DNA from: an uncultured Spartobacteria bacterium
GTDB lineage: Bacteria > Verrucomicrobiota > Verrucomicrobiae > Chthoniobacterales > UBA6821
Direction: 5' to 3'
Length of the DNA stretch: 9,411 bases
Assembly (NCBI GenBank): GCA_903919105.1
Contig: CAIXGT010000108.1
Span: 1-9,411 of the forward strand
Shown here in pieces: positions 1-6,336 of this stretch (positions are counted from its first letter, which is position 1; each line of letters starts with the position of its first letter). The notes under the pieces were generated by a model that worked only from the letters and a program-made list of their open reading frames with translations, did no database searches and was not told the origin of the DNA. The translations under genes and the position numbers were made by a program.

Positions 1-2
1 CA

Positions 3-917
3 ACGCTCCTGGATGGTCATAGGACCATCGAGGCATCGCGGCACCTGATGGCAGCTTTTGCCAGGGGGGGTAGGACCTTGGAGGTGATCTTCTATCCTGA
101 AAGTTCCAGAGGGAGAATCCTCCATTTTCTGCAGTTACAGCGTCATTTGGACCAATTGATGTCAGAGAAAGATTGCGACGCCGCATTGGCTGTAGTCATG
201 GAGATGCAGAGTCAGGCCTCCGACTTTGACGGAACGTCATACCGGGCCTCCATTCAAGCATCCAAATCGATTTCAAGCATTCATCTCGCAGCGGCAAGGC
301 GGGCCGGCCAAGAAGAAAACATGACCGAGATGCTCAAGGAGATGAAACTCGCAGAGGAGAGCTGGCCCAAGAATCCGGATTTTCCCGCCTTGGTCAATGA
401 GTTCGCCGGCAGTGCGGAGCTGAAGCGTTCAAGCGTCGATGAATTCGACCGATTATACGCCGCTCACAGGATCCATGAAATTGAGCAACAGCGATTCCGC
501 CTTCACTCGGCATTCGACGATCTTCCTGCAAGGAGCGCCCAATTGAAGGAGGCTCTGGATGAGGCCGCCAAAATTCGTGACGGTATGGAGAGTGCGCGCC
601 AATTGCTCGATCTGGGTAACCGGGTCGGTGCTTGGGAACTGGCCCAGAACCTGCGTGTTCGTTACCCAGATCAGGAGAACCTATTAGCATTCCATCAGGA
701 GATGCTTTCCGGTGTAGAACCACTTGCCGAGGGTTTGGCCAAGGCGGTTCGGATCGAGCAATCATCGCCCGGAGTCGCTCTTGGCCTCTATCTGAACCTA
801 CAGCATCGCTATCCCCAGAGCACCTTTGCCAACGAAGGTGTCACAAGAGTCTCCCTTTTACTACTCAAGGTGGGATCATCGGACTCCGGTTTATCCCCAA
901 CTCCCAAATACCATTGA
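3..917 (+). CDS. Unrecognised helical (TPR-like) protein, 5' end outside the window
   Basis: I do not recognise this protein. The frame is open from the window edge. The first ATG is at 48, but it has no close ribosome binding site and the codons before it read as normal protein, so the gene probably starts upstream (304 codons visible before the TGA at 915-917). The product is soluble and mostly helical, with no membrane segment in the visible part. It is rich in A, L, E, Q and R. Two similar stretches near the C-terminus (ending RVRYPDQENL and LQHRYPQSTF) look like degenerate tetratricopeptide repeats, a scaffold for protein contacts. It lies 50 bases upstream of gspF on the same strand, so it may be an accessory of the secretion or pilus apparatus. 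That role is inferred from position only. Confidence 0.6.
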   Translation, partial: TLLDGHRTIEASRHLMAAFARGGRTLEVIFYPESSRGRILHFLQLQRHLDQLMSEKDCDAALAVVMEMQSQASDFDGTSYRASIQASKSISSIHLAAARRAGQEENMTEMLKEMKLAEESWPKNPDFPALVNEFAGSAELKRSSVDEFDRLYAAHRIHEIEQQRFRLHSAFDDLPARSAQLKEALDEAAKIRDGMESARQLLDLGNRVGAWELAQNLRVRYPDQENLLAFHQEMLSGVEPLAEGLAKAVRIEQSSPGVALGLYLNLQHRYPQSTFANEGVTRVSLLLLKVGSSDSGLSPTPKYH

Positions 918-967
918 CACCTTCGTTGGGCTAGGGATCGATGGGGATGACTTAATCGACTCCCTCA

Positions 968-2245
968 ATGCCTTTCTTTTCCTTCAAAGCCCAAGATGCT
1001 GCCGGCCGTTCCGAGGGTGGTCGTATCGAGGCGCTCTCTGGATCGGATGCCTACCGCAAACTGCGTGAGCGCGGCCTGCAGCCCAGCAAGGTTGTGGAGG
1101 AAGGGGTGGCAACCTCTTCTGCAAAGAGGTCATTCTTCGGATCCTCGTCTTCCAGTGCTGTCATGGCAAAAGCCGGAGAGGTGCCTTCCGCTGAAAGCCT
1201 GCCGAAGCTGACCACGCCCCAGTTGCTCTTCTTCACGGAGGAACTTGCCGAACTGCTCGAGGCTGGTCTTCAGCTCGAGGGAGCCCTTAAGGTGATCGAG
1301 CAGCGTCAGGAGAAATCCCCGGTCAAGGTCGTGGCGGCCCATCTACGTCAACTGGTGCGCGAGGGGGTCGGTTTTTCCAAGGCGCTTCGGAGCTGCGGCA
1401 GGTCGTTTGATCCCCTCTACTGCAACCTAGTCGCCGCGGGTGAAGCGGGCGGAGTGCTTCCCCAGATCCTGAAGCGCCAGTGTGCCCATCTGGAGATGGT
1501 CGGTGAGCTTGGCAAGAAGGTGACCTCGGCCCTTGTCTATCCCGCGATCGTCTTCTCCTCGGCGATCCTACTCATGTTTATTTTCCTCACCTTCTTGGTG
1601 CCTCAGCTCTCCGTTCTGCTTGGCAAATCGGGCCAGAAACTTCCCGTGATTACCCAGGCGCTGATTACGACCAGTCTCTTCTGCGCCCATTGGTGGTGGG
1701 CCATCGCAGCCTTCATTGGGGCGATCATTACGGGACTGCGTATGACGGTCGCCACACCTGCTGGAAGGGCGTGGTGGCACCGTGCCCAACTCGATGTGCC
1801 CGTGGTCGGCCCAGTGCTGAAGGCCCGCTTCTATGCCGAGGTGATGCAGAATCTCTCCACCCTGGTCTCCAACGGCGTCACCATGCTCTCGGCTATGGAT
1901 CTGATGCGGGCGGCAACCGGAAATGTCTATCTAAAGGGATTGCTCGAGAAGGTCGGTGACATGGTGCGCGAGGGAAGCTCGCTTGCCTCGGCGATGCGGC
2001 GCACCGGATTTTTCCCACCGGTCCTTCTTGATATCTTGGCGGTAGGTGAGCAGACCGGTGATTTAGCGGGATCTCTGGCCCGTGCTGCCAAGCGCTACGA
2101 CCGCGAGCTGACTTCCCGTATTCAACATCTCACAACGCTGATCCAGCCCGCAGTCATCTTGATCGTGGCCCTCTTTGTGGGCGTGGTGGCCTACTCGATG
2201 ATTTCGGGCATCCTCTCCAGCGTTAACGCGCTGAAGGCGCACTGA
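968..2245 (+). CDS. gspF: Type II secretion / type IV pilus inner-membrane platform protein (GspF/PilC family)
   Basis: This is the polytopic inner-membrane platform protein of type II secretion or type IV pilus machines. In the family it couples the cytoplasmic assembly ATPase to pseudopilin or pilin assembly. The N-terminus MPFFSFKAQDAAGR is typical of the family and supports the ATG at 968, although no clear ribosome binding site precedes it. Two T2SSF domains are visible (about residues 88-211 and 288-413). Each carries the family motif, AGEAGGVL at 157-164 and VGEQTGDL at 359-366. Three hydrophobic segments lie near 188-212, 236-258 and 392-415. The length of 425 residues is slightly long because of a serine-rich linker around 48-75. 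No ATPase, pilin or other secretion gene is visible here, so GspF and PilC cannot be told apart. Confidence 0.93.
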   Translation: MPFFSFKAQDAAGRSEGGRIEALSGSDAYRKLRERGLQPSKVVEEGVATSSAKRSFFGSSSSSAVMAKAGEVPSAESLPKLTTPQLLFFTEELAELLEAGLQLEGALKVIEQRQEKSPVKVVAAHLRQLVREGVGFSKALRSCGRSFDPLYCNLVAAGEAGGVLPQILKRQCAHLEMVGELGKKVTSALVYPAIVFSSAILLMFIFLTFLVPQLSVLLGKSGQKLPVITQALITTSLFCAHWWWAIAAFIGAIITGLRMTVATPAGRAWWHRAQLDVPVVGPVLKARFYAEVMQNLSTLVSNGVTMLSAMDLMRAATGNVYLKGLLEKVGDMVREGSSLASAMRRTGFFPPVLLDILAVGEQTGDLAGSLARAAKRYDRELTSRIQHLTTLIQPAVILIVALFVGVVAYSMISGILSSVNALKAH

Positions 2246-2272
2246 GCGCCGTTCTCACAAGAAAGAGCGGTT

Positions 2273-3358
2273 CTACTCCCAGCTGGAGTACGGTTCGATT
2301 GCGCGTGTGGATGCATTTGCTGTCACATAGGTATTCCGCGCATCCCTGCTTTCAAAAAGGTAGAGGGCGTAGCCACCGAATCCTCCTCCGCAATATTTGC
2401 GACCGAGGCAGCCAACCGCCTCGGGAAGAGGCTTCATACCCTCGACGAGTTGTGCCTTGTAAGAGGCGTCGACTCCTTGGCCAAGTGTCCGGATATCGCT
2501 TTTAATGATGCCTTCACGGGCGATGCGGCTTGCTGCCTCGATGGCGGAATAGTCGCGGAGTTGGTCGGCCATGCCGGGAGTGTCATGGGAGTTGCCGCTC
2601 CACCAGAGGGCCATGAGTCCCTGAAGCATGGTGCCGTCGGTTTTAAGTTCCAGTGAGGGCTTAACGCCGCTGCGCCAGACGCAGAGACCGGTTTCGCGGA
2701 TCACAGCGGGATCCTGCCAGCCGACACCAAGGCTGATTTCCTCGTCAACGCCGGTGTTGCCGTTGAGTAACGCCCAGGCACCGCTGCCGCCGAGTCCGGC
2801 ATTCCGCTCGTAGCCCCAGTCGCGTAATGAGACCTTTGGCTGGATGGCACAGTTCACGATGAAACCACCCGGTCTTGCATAACGCGGAACATCCAGCCAA
2901 CCGCCGGCGAAATCAACCCTCAGCGGAGCGTCCTTCGGCGCCCTGATCCACTTTACCAGTTGTGAGGTCGAGACTGGTTCGTATTTCGGAGGCGTCTTGG
3001 GAAGGATGACATACTCGGCTCCTATCTCAGCACAGAGTTCCCTTTTCTTATCGCCATACTGGTCGTCCTCGGTGACCGCCAAAACATCTGGCCGGAGACG
3101 TCGAAAATCCCCCAAGAAATCGAGCCCATGATCGGTGCCTGTTCCGATAACAACCTGATCCACCATGTCCAAGGCTTCCAGGATCCCTTTCTTATGCTCG
3201 TCGGGCAGTGAAGAACGCCGCTGCTTGTGCTCCCAGAGAACATCGCTTGAGGCAAAGGAGACGGTCAGGAAATCGCCGAGGGCCTTGGCTTCACGAAAAA
3301 ACTGCACATGACCGGCATGGATGATGTCGTAGCAACCGGAGATAAAAATATGACGCAT
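2273..3358 (-). CDS. Fused HIGH-type nucleotidyltransferase and compact HddA-like GHMP kinase domain
   Basis: This is probably a bifunctional enzyme that phosphorylates and nucleotidylates a sugar. I start it at 3358, where MRHIFISGCYD begins the first beta-strand of the transferase fold. ATGs at 3370 and 3439 would only add a non-conserved leader. Residues 1-140 form a cytidylyltransferase-like domain (HldE C-terminal/TagD type) with the HxGH motif at 14-17 and the STS loop at 130-132. From about 144 a GHMP-kinase-like domain follows: motif 1 APLRVDFAGGWLDVP (144-158), a glycine-rich GLGGSGA phosphate loop (188-194), GWQD (213-216, as in heptose-7-phosphate kinase HddA) and GGGFGGYALYLF (324-335). 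The kinase part is short, with only about 30 residues between motif 1 and the glycine loop, so its activity is uncertain. The substrate is unknown; a heptose or other surface sugar is likely. It converges with gspF 27 bases away. Confidence 0.8.
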   Translation of the reverse strand: MRHIFISGCYDIIHAGHVQFFREAKALGDFLTVSFASSDVLWEHKQRRSSLPDEHKKGILEALDMVDQVVIGTGTDHGLDFLGDFRRLRPDVLAVTEDDQYGDKKRELCAEIGAEYVILPKTPPKYEPVSTSQLVKWIRAPKDAPLRVDFAGGWLDVPRYARPGGFIVNCAIQPKVSLRDWGYERNAGLGGSGAWALLNGNTGVDEEISLGVGWQDPAVIRETGLCVWRSGVKPSLELKTDGTMLQGLMALWWSGNSHDTPGMADQLRDYSAIEAASRIAREGIIKSDIRTLGQGVDASYKAQLVEGMKPLPEAVGCLGRKYCGGGFGGYALYLFESRDARNTYVTANASTRAIEPYSSWE

Positions 3359-3486
3359 TATAGAAACCATGCTCTTGCAGAAATTCTTCGACAAGCTCTG
3401 CGTTAAGGAATCCAAGCCTTCCCAAAAATGAGGTTGCAAGGCATATAAACTTCACGCTTTTCTCTCGTCTCACCCCCGAATCCATT
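3359..3486. promoter_or_regulatory. Divergent promoter region between the transferase-kinase and porin genes
   Basis: This 128-base gap separates two divergent genes and must hold both promoters. A TATAAA at 3444-3449 could be a -10 box for the porin, but no good -35 hexamer sits 16-18 bases upstream. The same AT-rich patch read on the other strand (TTTATA) could serve the transferase gene. No operator-like repeat is evident. Confidence 0.3.
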
Positions 3487-4974
3487 ATGATGCTTCCCCT
3501 CCTTCTCGCCGCTTCGTTGATCACCACCAATGAGGTTCCCGGTATGGCTTCCATCCATATTCCCATGCCGGCCATGATCACTCCCAATGAGGAGCTCCGC
3601 TTTGATATCCCCTATCAGATTCCCGAGCTGAACTGGAACATGCAGCGTTTCTGGGAGCCGTATGAGACCCAGCGTGATAACACAAAGAGCTGGCTTCAGT
3701 CAGACTACGCGACCCTAAACTGGTTCGGACTCCGTGACACGCTGGCGAGCCATGGTCTTGATATCTCTGTATCCTACACGGCCAATCTCGCCGGCAATCC
3801 GGTCGGTGGCAAAAGTGCAGGTTTCACCTACTGCGATAACTTCACCTTCGATCTGGAGTTCCAGTCCAAGCCCTTGTTCGGCTATGAGGGCGGCACGCTG
3901 AGTGTGATCGGTATTGATCGCAACGGAAACAATCTCTCCGCTAGGAACGTCGGCAATCAGTTCACCGTTCAACAGGTTTACGGAGGCACGGGCTTCATCT
4001 TCTACGGACTCGCCTACAACCAGCGCTTCTGCGACGACCGCATCAGCTTCAAGTTTGGGCGCATGGCAGCGGGTGATGACTTCGCCTCCTCCCCTCTCTA
4101 CTGGCTCTACATGAATAACGGCATCGACGGTAACCCCCAGTCGCTTCCTGTGAACGGTAAGTTCACCACCTATCCCTGGGCTGTATGGGGTTCACGACTG
4201 AGGGCTTTGGTGACCAAGGAGACCGAGGCGATGCTGGGCGTCTACCAGGTCACCCCTCAGGTGTCTCAGTCCTACATGCATGGCTTCAACTGGAACATGA
4301 ATCCCGGCGATGGAGTCATGGTCATCGGCCAGTACGGATGGGCCCATGAGTTCTCCAAGCCTGCTATTCCTGCTCCCACCACCTCCGCCAAATCGACTGA
4401 TGGCAAGTCGGTTGCCGCAGCGAACGGGAAGGACGGAAAGACCTTCGCTACTCCAGCCGGCGACGCCATCCCTCACGGGCTTCCGGGCCACTACTGGATG
4501 GGTGGCTACTACTCCACCTGGACCTATTCTCAGTTCGGCAGCACGCAGGGACAGAATGGCGCCTACGGGCTCTACTGGCACTTCGACCAGATGCTTTACC
4601 GCATGAATCCCTTCAAGGACACCGGTCTTACCGCCTGGAGCGCCTTCATGCTCTGTCCTCAGCAGAACACCGCCAAGGTTCCCTTCCAGTACAATGGAGG
4701 TTTGGTCTACACCGGCATGATTCCATTCCGCCCTCAGGACGTCTCCATCTTCGGAGTTGCCTACGGCAACTTCAGCTCCAACTACGCCCAAGCCAACCAG
4801 GTGACAGCGGGCGGCTATGCCACCTACGAGCTGGCCTATGAGTTCGGCTACCGAATTAACCTCACCAAGTTCGCATATATCCAGCCCGATGCCCAGTGGA
4901 TCATCAACCCAGGCGGGACAGGAACCATCCCCAACGCCCTCGTTCTCGGAGCCCAGATTGGGGTCACGTTCTAG
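3487..4974 (+). CDS. OprB-family carbohydrate-selective outer-membrane porin
   Basis: This is an outer-membrane beta-barrel of the OprB family, which passes sugars by diffusion. Residues 62-150 hold the family core: a tryptophan and tyrosine-rich start, WFGLRDTLASHGLDISVSY, NPVGG and alternating amphipathic strands. The chain ends in GVTF, a terminal aromatic residue as needed for barrel assembly. The length of 495 residues is normal to slightly long. A polar Ala/Pro/Ser/Lys-rich insert at about 291-330 is probably a surface loop. The start is ATG at 3487 or 3490. The leader MMLPLLLAASLITT is hydrophobic but has no lysine or arginine and no obvious AxA site. The frame is open back to 3364 without another ATG, GTG or TTG, and no ribosome binding site is seen. 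It stands alone on its strand, so it is probably monocistronic. Confidence 0.88.
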   Translation: MMLPLLLAASLITTNEVPGMASIHIPMPAMITPNEELRFDIPYQIPELNWNMQRFWEPYETQRDNTKSWLQSDYATLNWFGLRDTLASHGLDISVSYTANLAGNPVGGKSAGFTYCDNFTFDLEFQSKPLFGYEGGTLSVIGIDRNGNNLSARNVGNQFTVQQVYGGTGFIFYGLAYNQRFCDDRISFKFGRMAAGDDFASSPLYWLYMNNGIDGNPQSLPVNGKFTTYPWAVWGSRLRALVTKETEAMLGVYQVTPQVSQSYMHGFNWNMNPGDGVMVIGQYGWAHEFSKPAIPAPTTSAKSTDGKSVAAANGKDGKTFATPAGDAIPHGLPGHYWMGGYYSTWTYSQFGSTQGQNGAYGLYWHFDQMLYRMNPFKDTGLTAWSAFMLCPQQNTAKVPFQYNGGLVYTGMIPFRPQDVSIFGVAYGNFSSNYAQANQVTAGGYATYELAYEFGYRINLTKFAYIQPDAQWIINPGGTGTIPNALVLGAQIGVTF

Positions 4975-4997
4975 GAAGGAGCCTCAGAAGGTTCTCC

Positions 4998-5042
4998 CGC
5001 AGAGGCGCAGAGAAGCAGAGGAAAGACTGTTAGGCTGTTAGG
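4998..5042 (+). repeat. Octamer tandem repeats: CGCAGAGR x3 and CTGTTAGG x2
   Basis: Between the porin and the small exported protein there are three consecutive 8-base units (CGCAGAGG, CGCAGAGA, AGCAGAGG at 4998-5021). After 5 bases come two perfect CTGTTAGG units (5027-5034, 5035-5042). The 15-mer TTAGGCTGTTAGGAA at 5030-5044 recurs exactly at 5545-5559. CGCAGAGA-type tracts are, to my knowledge, scattered through many bacterial genomes. Here the last unit supplies the ribosome binding site of the next gene. Confidence 0.7.
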
Positions 5043-5050
5043 AAGAAACC

Positions 5051-5422
5051 ATGAAATTTCTCCTCCTTTCACTAACCATTGCAATGGTTTTAGGTTGCTC
5101 TGTCTTAGCCGCTGAATCCCCCGGTGCTTCGCAGTCCGAGGTGACAAAGTTGATCACGGCGATCGTTGCCGATGACTACGCGTCCTTTGTCGATAATGGG
5201 AACGCTGCTTTTCGAGGATTGAGTAAGGATCAATTTGAAGCCGTAGTTACTCAGATTGGTTCCAAACTTAAAGCTGGTTATGACCTTGCTTATCTGGGTG
5301 ATCTTAATCAGCAAGGATATCTGGTTGCTCTTTGGCGCATCCGCCTCAAATCCGTAGGAGATGATCTTCTGGCTACTCTAAGCATGAAGGACGGGAAAGT
5401 CGGCGGCTTCTGGGTTAAGTAA
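5051..5422 (+). CDS. Small exported protein, possibly NTF2/DUF3887-like
   Basis: This is a 123-residue secreted or lipid-anchored protein of unknown function. The leader MKFLLLSLTIAMVLGC has a lysine and a hydrophobic core. Its cysteine at 16 could be a lipobox (VLGC), or signal peptidase I could cut after SVLA (about residue 20). The mature part is short and soluble: an acidic helix (VTKLITAIVADDYASFVDNG), a second helix (SKDQFEAVVTQIG), then strands ending GKVGGFWVK. This helix-then-sheet pattern resembles the DUF3887/NTF2-like fold, but I recognise no catalytic residue. The start is well supported by AGGAAG at 5040-5045, five bases from the ATG. That site is part of a CTGTTAGG repeat. The gene is flanked on both sides by repeats and has no obvious operon partner. 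Confidence 0.75.
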   Translation: MKFLLLSLTIAMVLGCSVLAAESPGASQSEVTKLITAIVADDYASFVDNGNAAFRGLSKDQFEAVVTQIGSKLKAGYDLAYLGDLNQQGYLVALWRIRLKSVGDDLLATLSMKDGKVGGFWVK

Positions 5423-5439
5423 TCCTCCGCTTCATTTTC

Positions 5440-5455
5440 TGAGTTCCTGAGTTCC
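5440..5455 (+). repeat. TGAGTTCC octamer tandem pair
   Basis: Two perfect adjacent copies of TGAGTTCC lie 17 bases after the stop of the small exported protein. It is a third octamer sequence in tandem within about 450 bases, but unrelated in sequence to CGCAGAGR and CTGTTAGG. No coding or promoter role is visible. Confidence 0.6.
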
Positions 5456-5471
5456 AGATTAATTCTACAGT

Positions 5472-5566
5472 CTCCCCTCAGGGAGGCACCGCTTGCCGGT
5501 AGGCAGGTGCCGTCAATGCCTGGTCGGGGTCGACCGGCAGATAATTAGGCTGTTAGGAACAGAGAC
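5472..5566 (+). repeat. Left inverted arm of the vapBC bracket: REP-like hairpins plus GGCTGTTAGG
   Basis: This arm contains three hairpins. The first is CTCCC-ctca-GGGAG (5472-5485). The second is an imperfect palindrome, GGCACC (5485-5490) with GGTGCC (5506-5511), inner pair TGCC/GGCA, loop GGTA and a 3-base bulge. The third is GGTCG-gggt-CGACC (5522-5535). GGCTGTTAGG then follows at 5548-5557 and AGAGAC at 5561-5566. Positions 5481-5516 match the reverse strand of 6369-6404 at 27 of 36 bases. A GGAG directly before a bulged palindrome is like the REP sequences recognised by RAYT transposases, which is inference here. Confidence 0.65.
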
Positions 5567-5590
5567 CGTAGGGGATCCTTTTTGTTTTAG

Positions 5591-5644
5591 GCTTACATCT
5601 CATAGTTGACTTACTTTTATAGGTGTCGTAAGCATAATCTAATA
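5591..5644 (+). promoter_or_regulatory. Probable vapBC promoter/operator region
   Basis: GCTTAC (5591-5596) and GTAAGC (5628-5633) form an inverted repeat around TTGACT (5606-5611), a good -35 hexamer. The best -10 candidate is CATAAT at 5633-5638, but the 21-base spacer is long. No ribosome binding site lies close to the ATG at 5645. If CATAAT is the -10 box, transcription would start about at the ATG and give a leaderless message. VapB-type antitoxins usually bind inverted repeats over their own promoter, which fits this layout. Confidence 0.35.
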
Positions 5645-5878
5645 ATGACTACAGAGACCATCACCTTCACCACCAAGGGGCAGGTCGTGATCCCTGCGGC
5701 AATTCGACGTATGTTTGGTATCGAGGAGGGTACCAAAGGGGCAGTGACCGTGACCGAGAATGGAATCCTGATCCGACCTATCACCAAGGCTTACATCAGC
5801 GGTTTGCGAGGATCGCTAAAGCATCTTCCTCTTATGGAGACGCTCGCTGAAGACCGAGCACACGAAAGGGATCTCTAA
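5645..5878 (+). CDS. vapB: AbrB/MazE-type antitoxin, VapB family
   Basis: This is the antitoxin of a type II toxin-antitoxin pair. It neutralises the downstream PIN ribonuclease and probably represses the operon. Residues 4-47 are a SpoVT/AbrB swapped-hairpin DNA-binding domain (TITFTTKGQVVIPAAIRR and the following GIEEGTKGAVTV strand). Residues 48-77 are a polar tail of the kind that inserts into the toxin. The start is ATG at 5645 because MTTETITFTTKGQ aligns with the family start; an upstream in-frame ATG at 5606 would lie within the putative -35 hexamer. The length of 77 residues is normal. The stop at 5876-5878 is one base before the toxin ATG, so translation is probably coupled. The gene lies inside the inverted-repeat bracket described separately. 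Confidence 0.87.
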   Translation: MTTETITFTTKGQVVIPAAIRRMFGIEEGTKGAVTVTENGILIRPITKAYISGLRGSLKHLPLMETLAEDRAHERDL

Positions 5879-5879
5879 G

Positions 5880-6290
5880 ATGGCCGCCAAGGTTCTGGAT
5901 AGCTGGGCGCTCTTAGCGTTCTATAAAGACGAACCATGCGCTAGCGAGGTTGAAAAGCTCATTCAACATGCGGCGGAAAAAGGAAAGCCACTCTTTCTCA
6001 GCGTGGTCAACTGGACCGAGATTTACTATTCGCTTGAACGTGCCGGAGGCAAAGCCGTTGCCGAGCGGGTAGCAGAGCAGATCGCAGAACTCCCGATACA
6101 GATTGTCGGGGTGGGAGATGACCTTAAGACCGCGCGAACTGCGGCCGCATTCAAAGCGGCGCACAAAATGAGCCTGGCCGACGCCTTCGCAGCTGCACTC
6201 TCCAAGGAAAAGAAAGCCGAACTCGTCACAGGCGATCCCGAACTGAAAGCCCTGGAAGGGCAAATCAAGATTCATTGGTTAGCCCGCTAA
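5880..6290 (+). CDS. vapC: PIN-domain ribonuclease toxin, VapC family
   Basis: This is a type II toxin of 136 residues, a full-length PIN-domain endoribonuclease of the VapC group. All four acidic residues expected for metal binding are visible: D7 in VLDSWALLAF, E47 in NWTEIYYSL, D101 in SLADAFAAALS and D119 in VTGDPELK. The enzyme is therefore probably intact. Family members cut specific RNAs, such as initiator tRNA or the sarcin-ricin loop. The target here cannot be told from sequence. AAAGGG at 5865-5870, nine bases before the ATG and inside the antitoxin gene, is a fair ribosome binding site. The order antitoxin-toxin with a one-base gap is typical of vapBC operons. Confidence 0.92.
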   Translation: MAAKVLDSWALLAFYKDEPCASEVEKLIQHAAEKGKPLFLSVVNWTEIYYSLERAGGKAVAERVAEQIAELPIQIVGVGDDLKTARTAAAFKAAHKMSLADAFAAALSKEKKAELVTGDPELKALEGQIKIHWLAR

Positions 6291-6336
6291 AACCTAATGA
6301 ATGCAAAGAAACTAGTCTTGGACTTAGTTGAAGCTG

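Noticed and set aside
2274..2290. Hairpin TACTCC-cagct-GGAGTA between gspF and the transferase gene
   Set aside because: The six-base stem lies within the last codons of the transferase gene and has no T run on either side, so I cannot support a terminator.
4192..4791. 199-residue open frame on the minus strand in the porin gene
   Set aside because: It overlaps strongly supported porin strands and has Gly/Val-rich shadow composition.
4978..4997. Imperfect hairpin after the porin stop codon
   Set aside because: GGAGCC and GGTTCTCC pair only with a two-base bulge and no T run follows; too weak to call a terminator.
4998..5042. CRISPR-like array
   Set aside because: Units are only 8 bases with no spacers, so these are simple tandem repeats.
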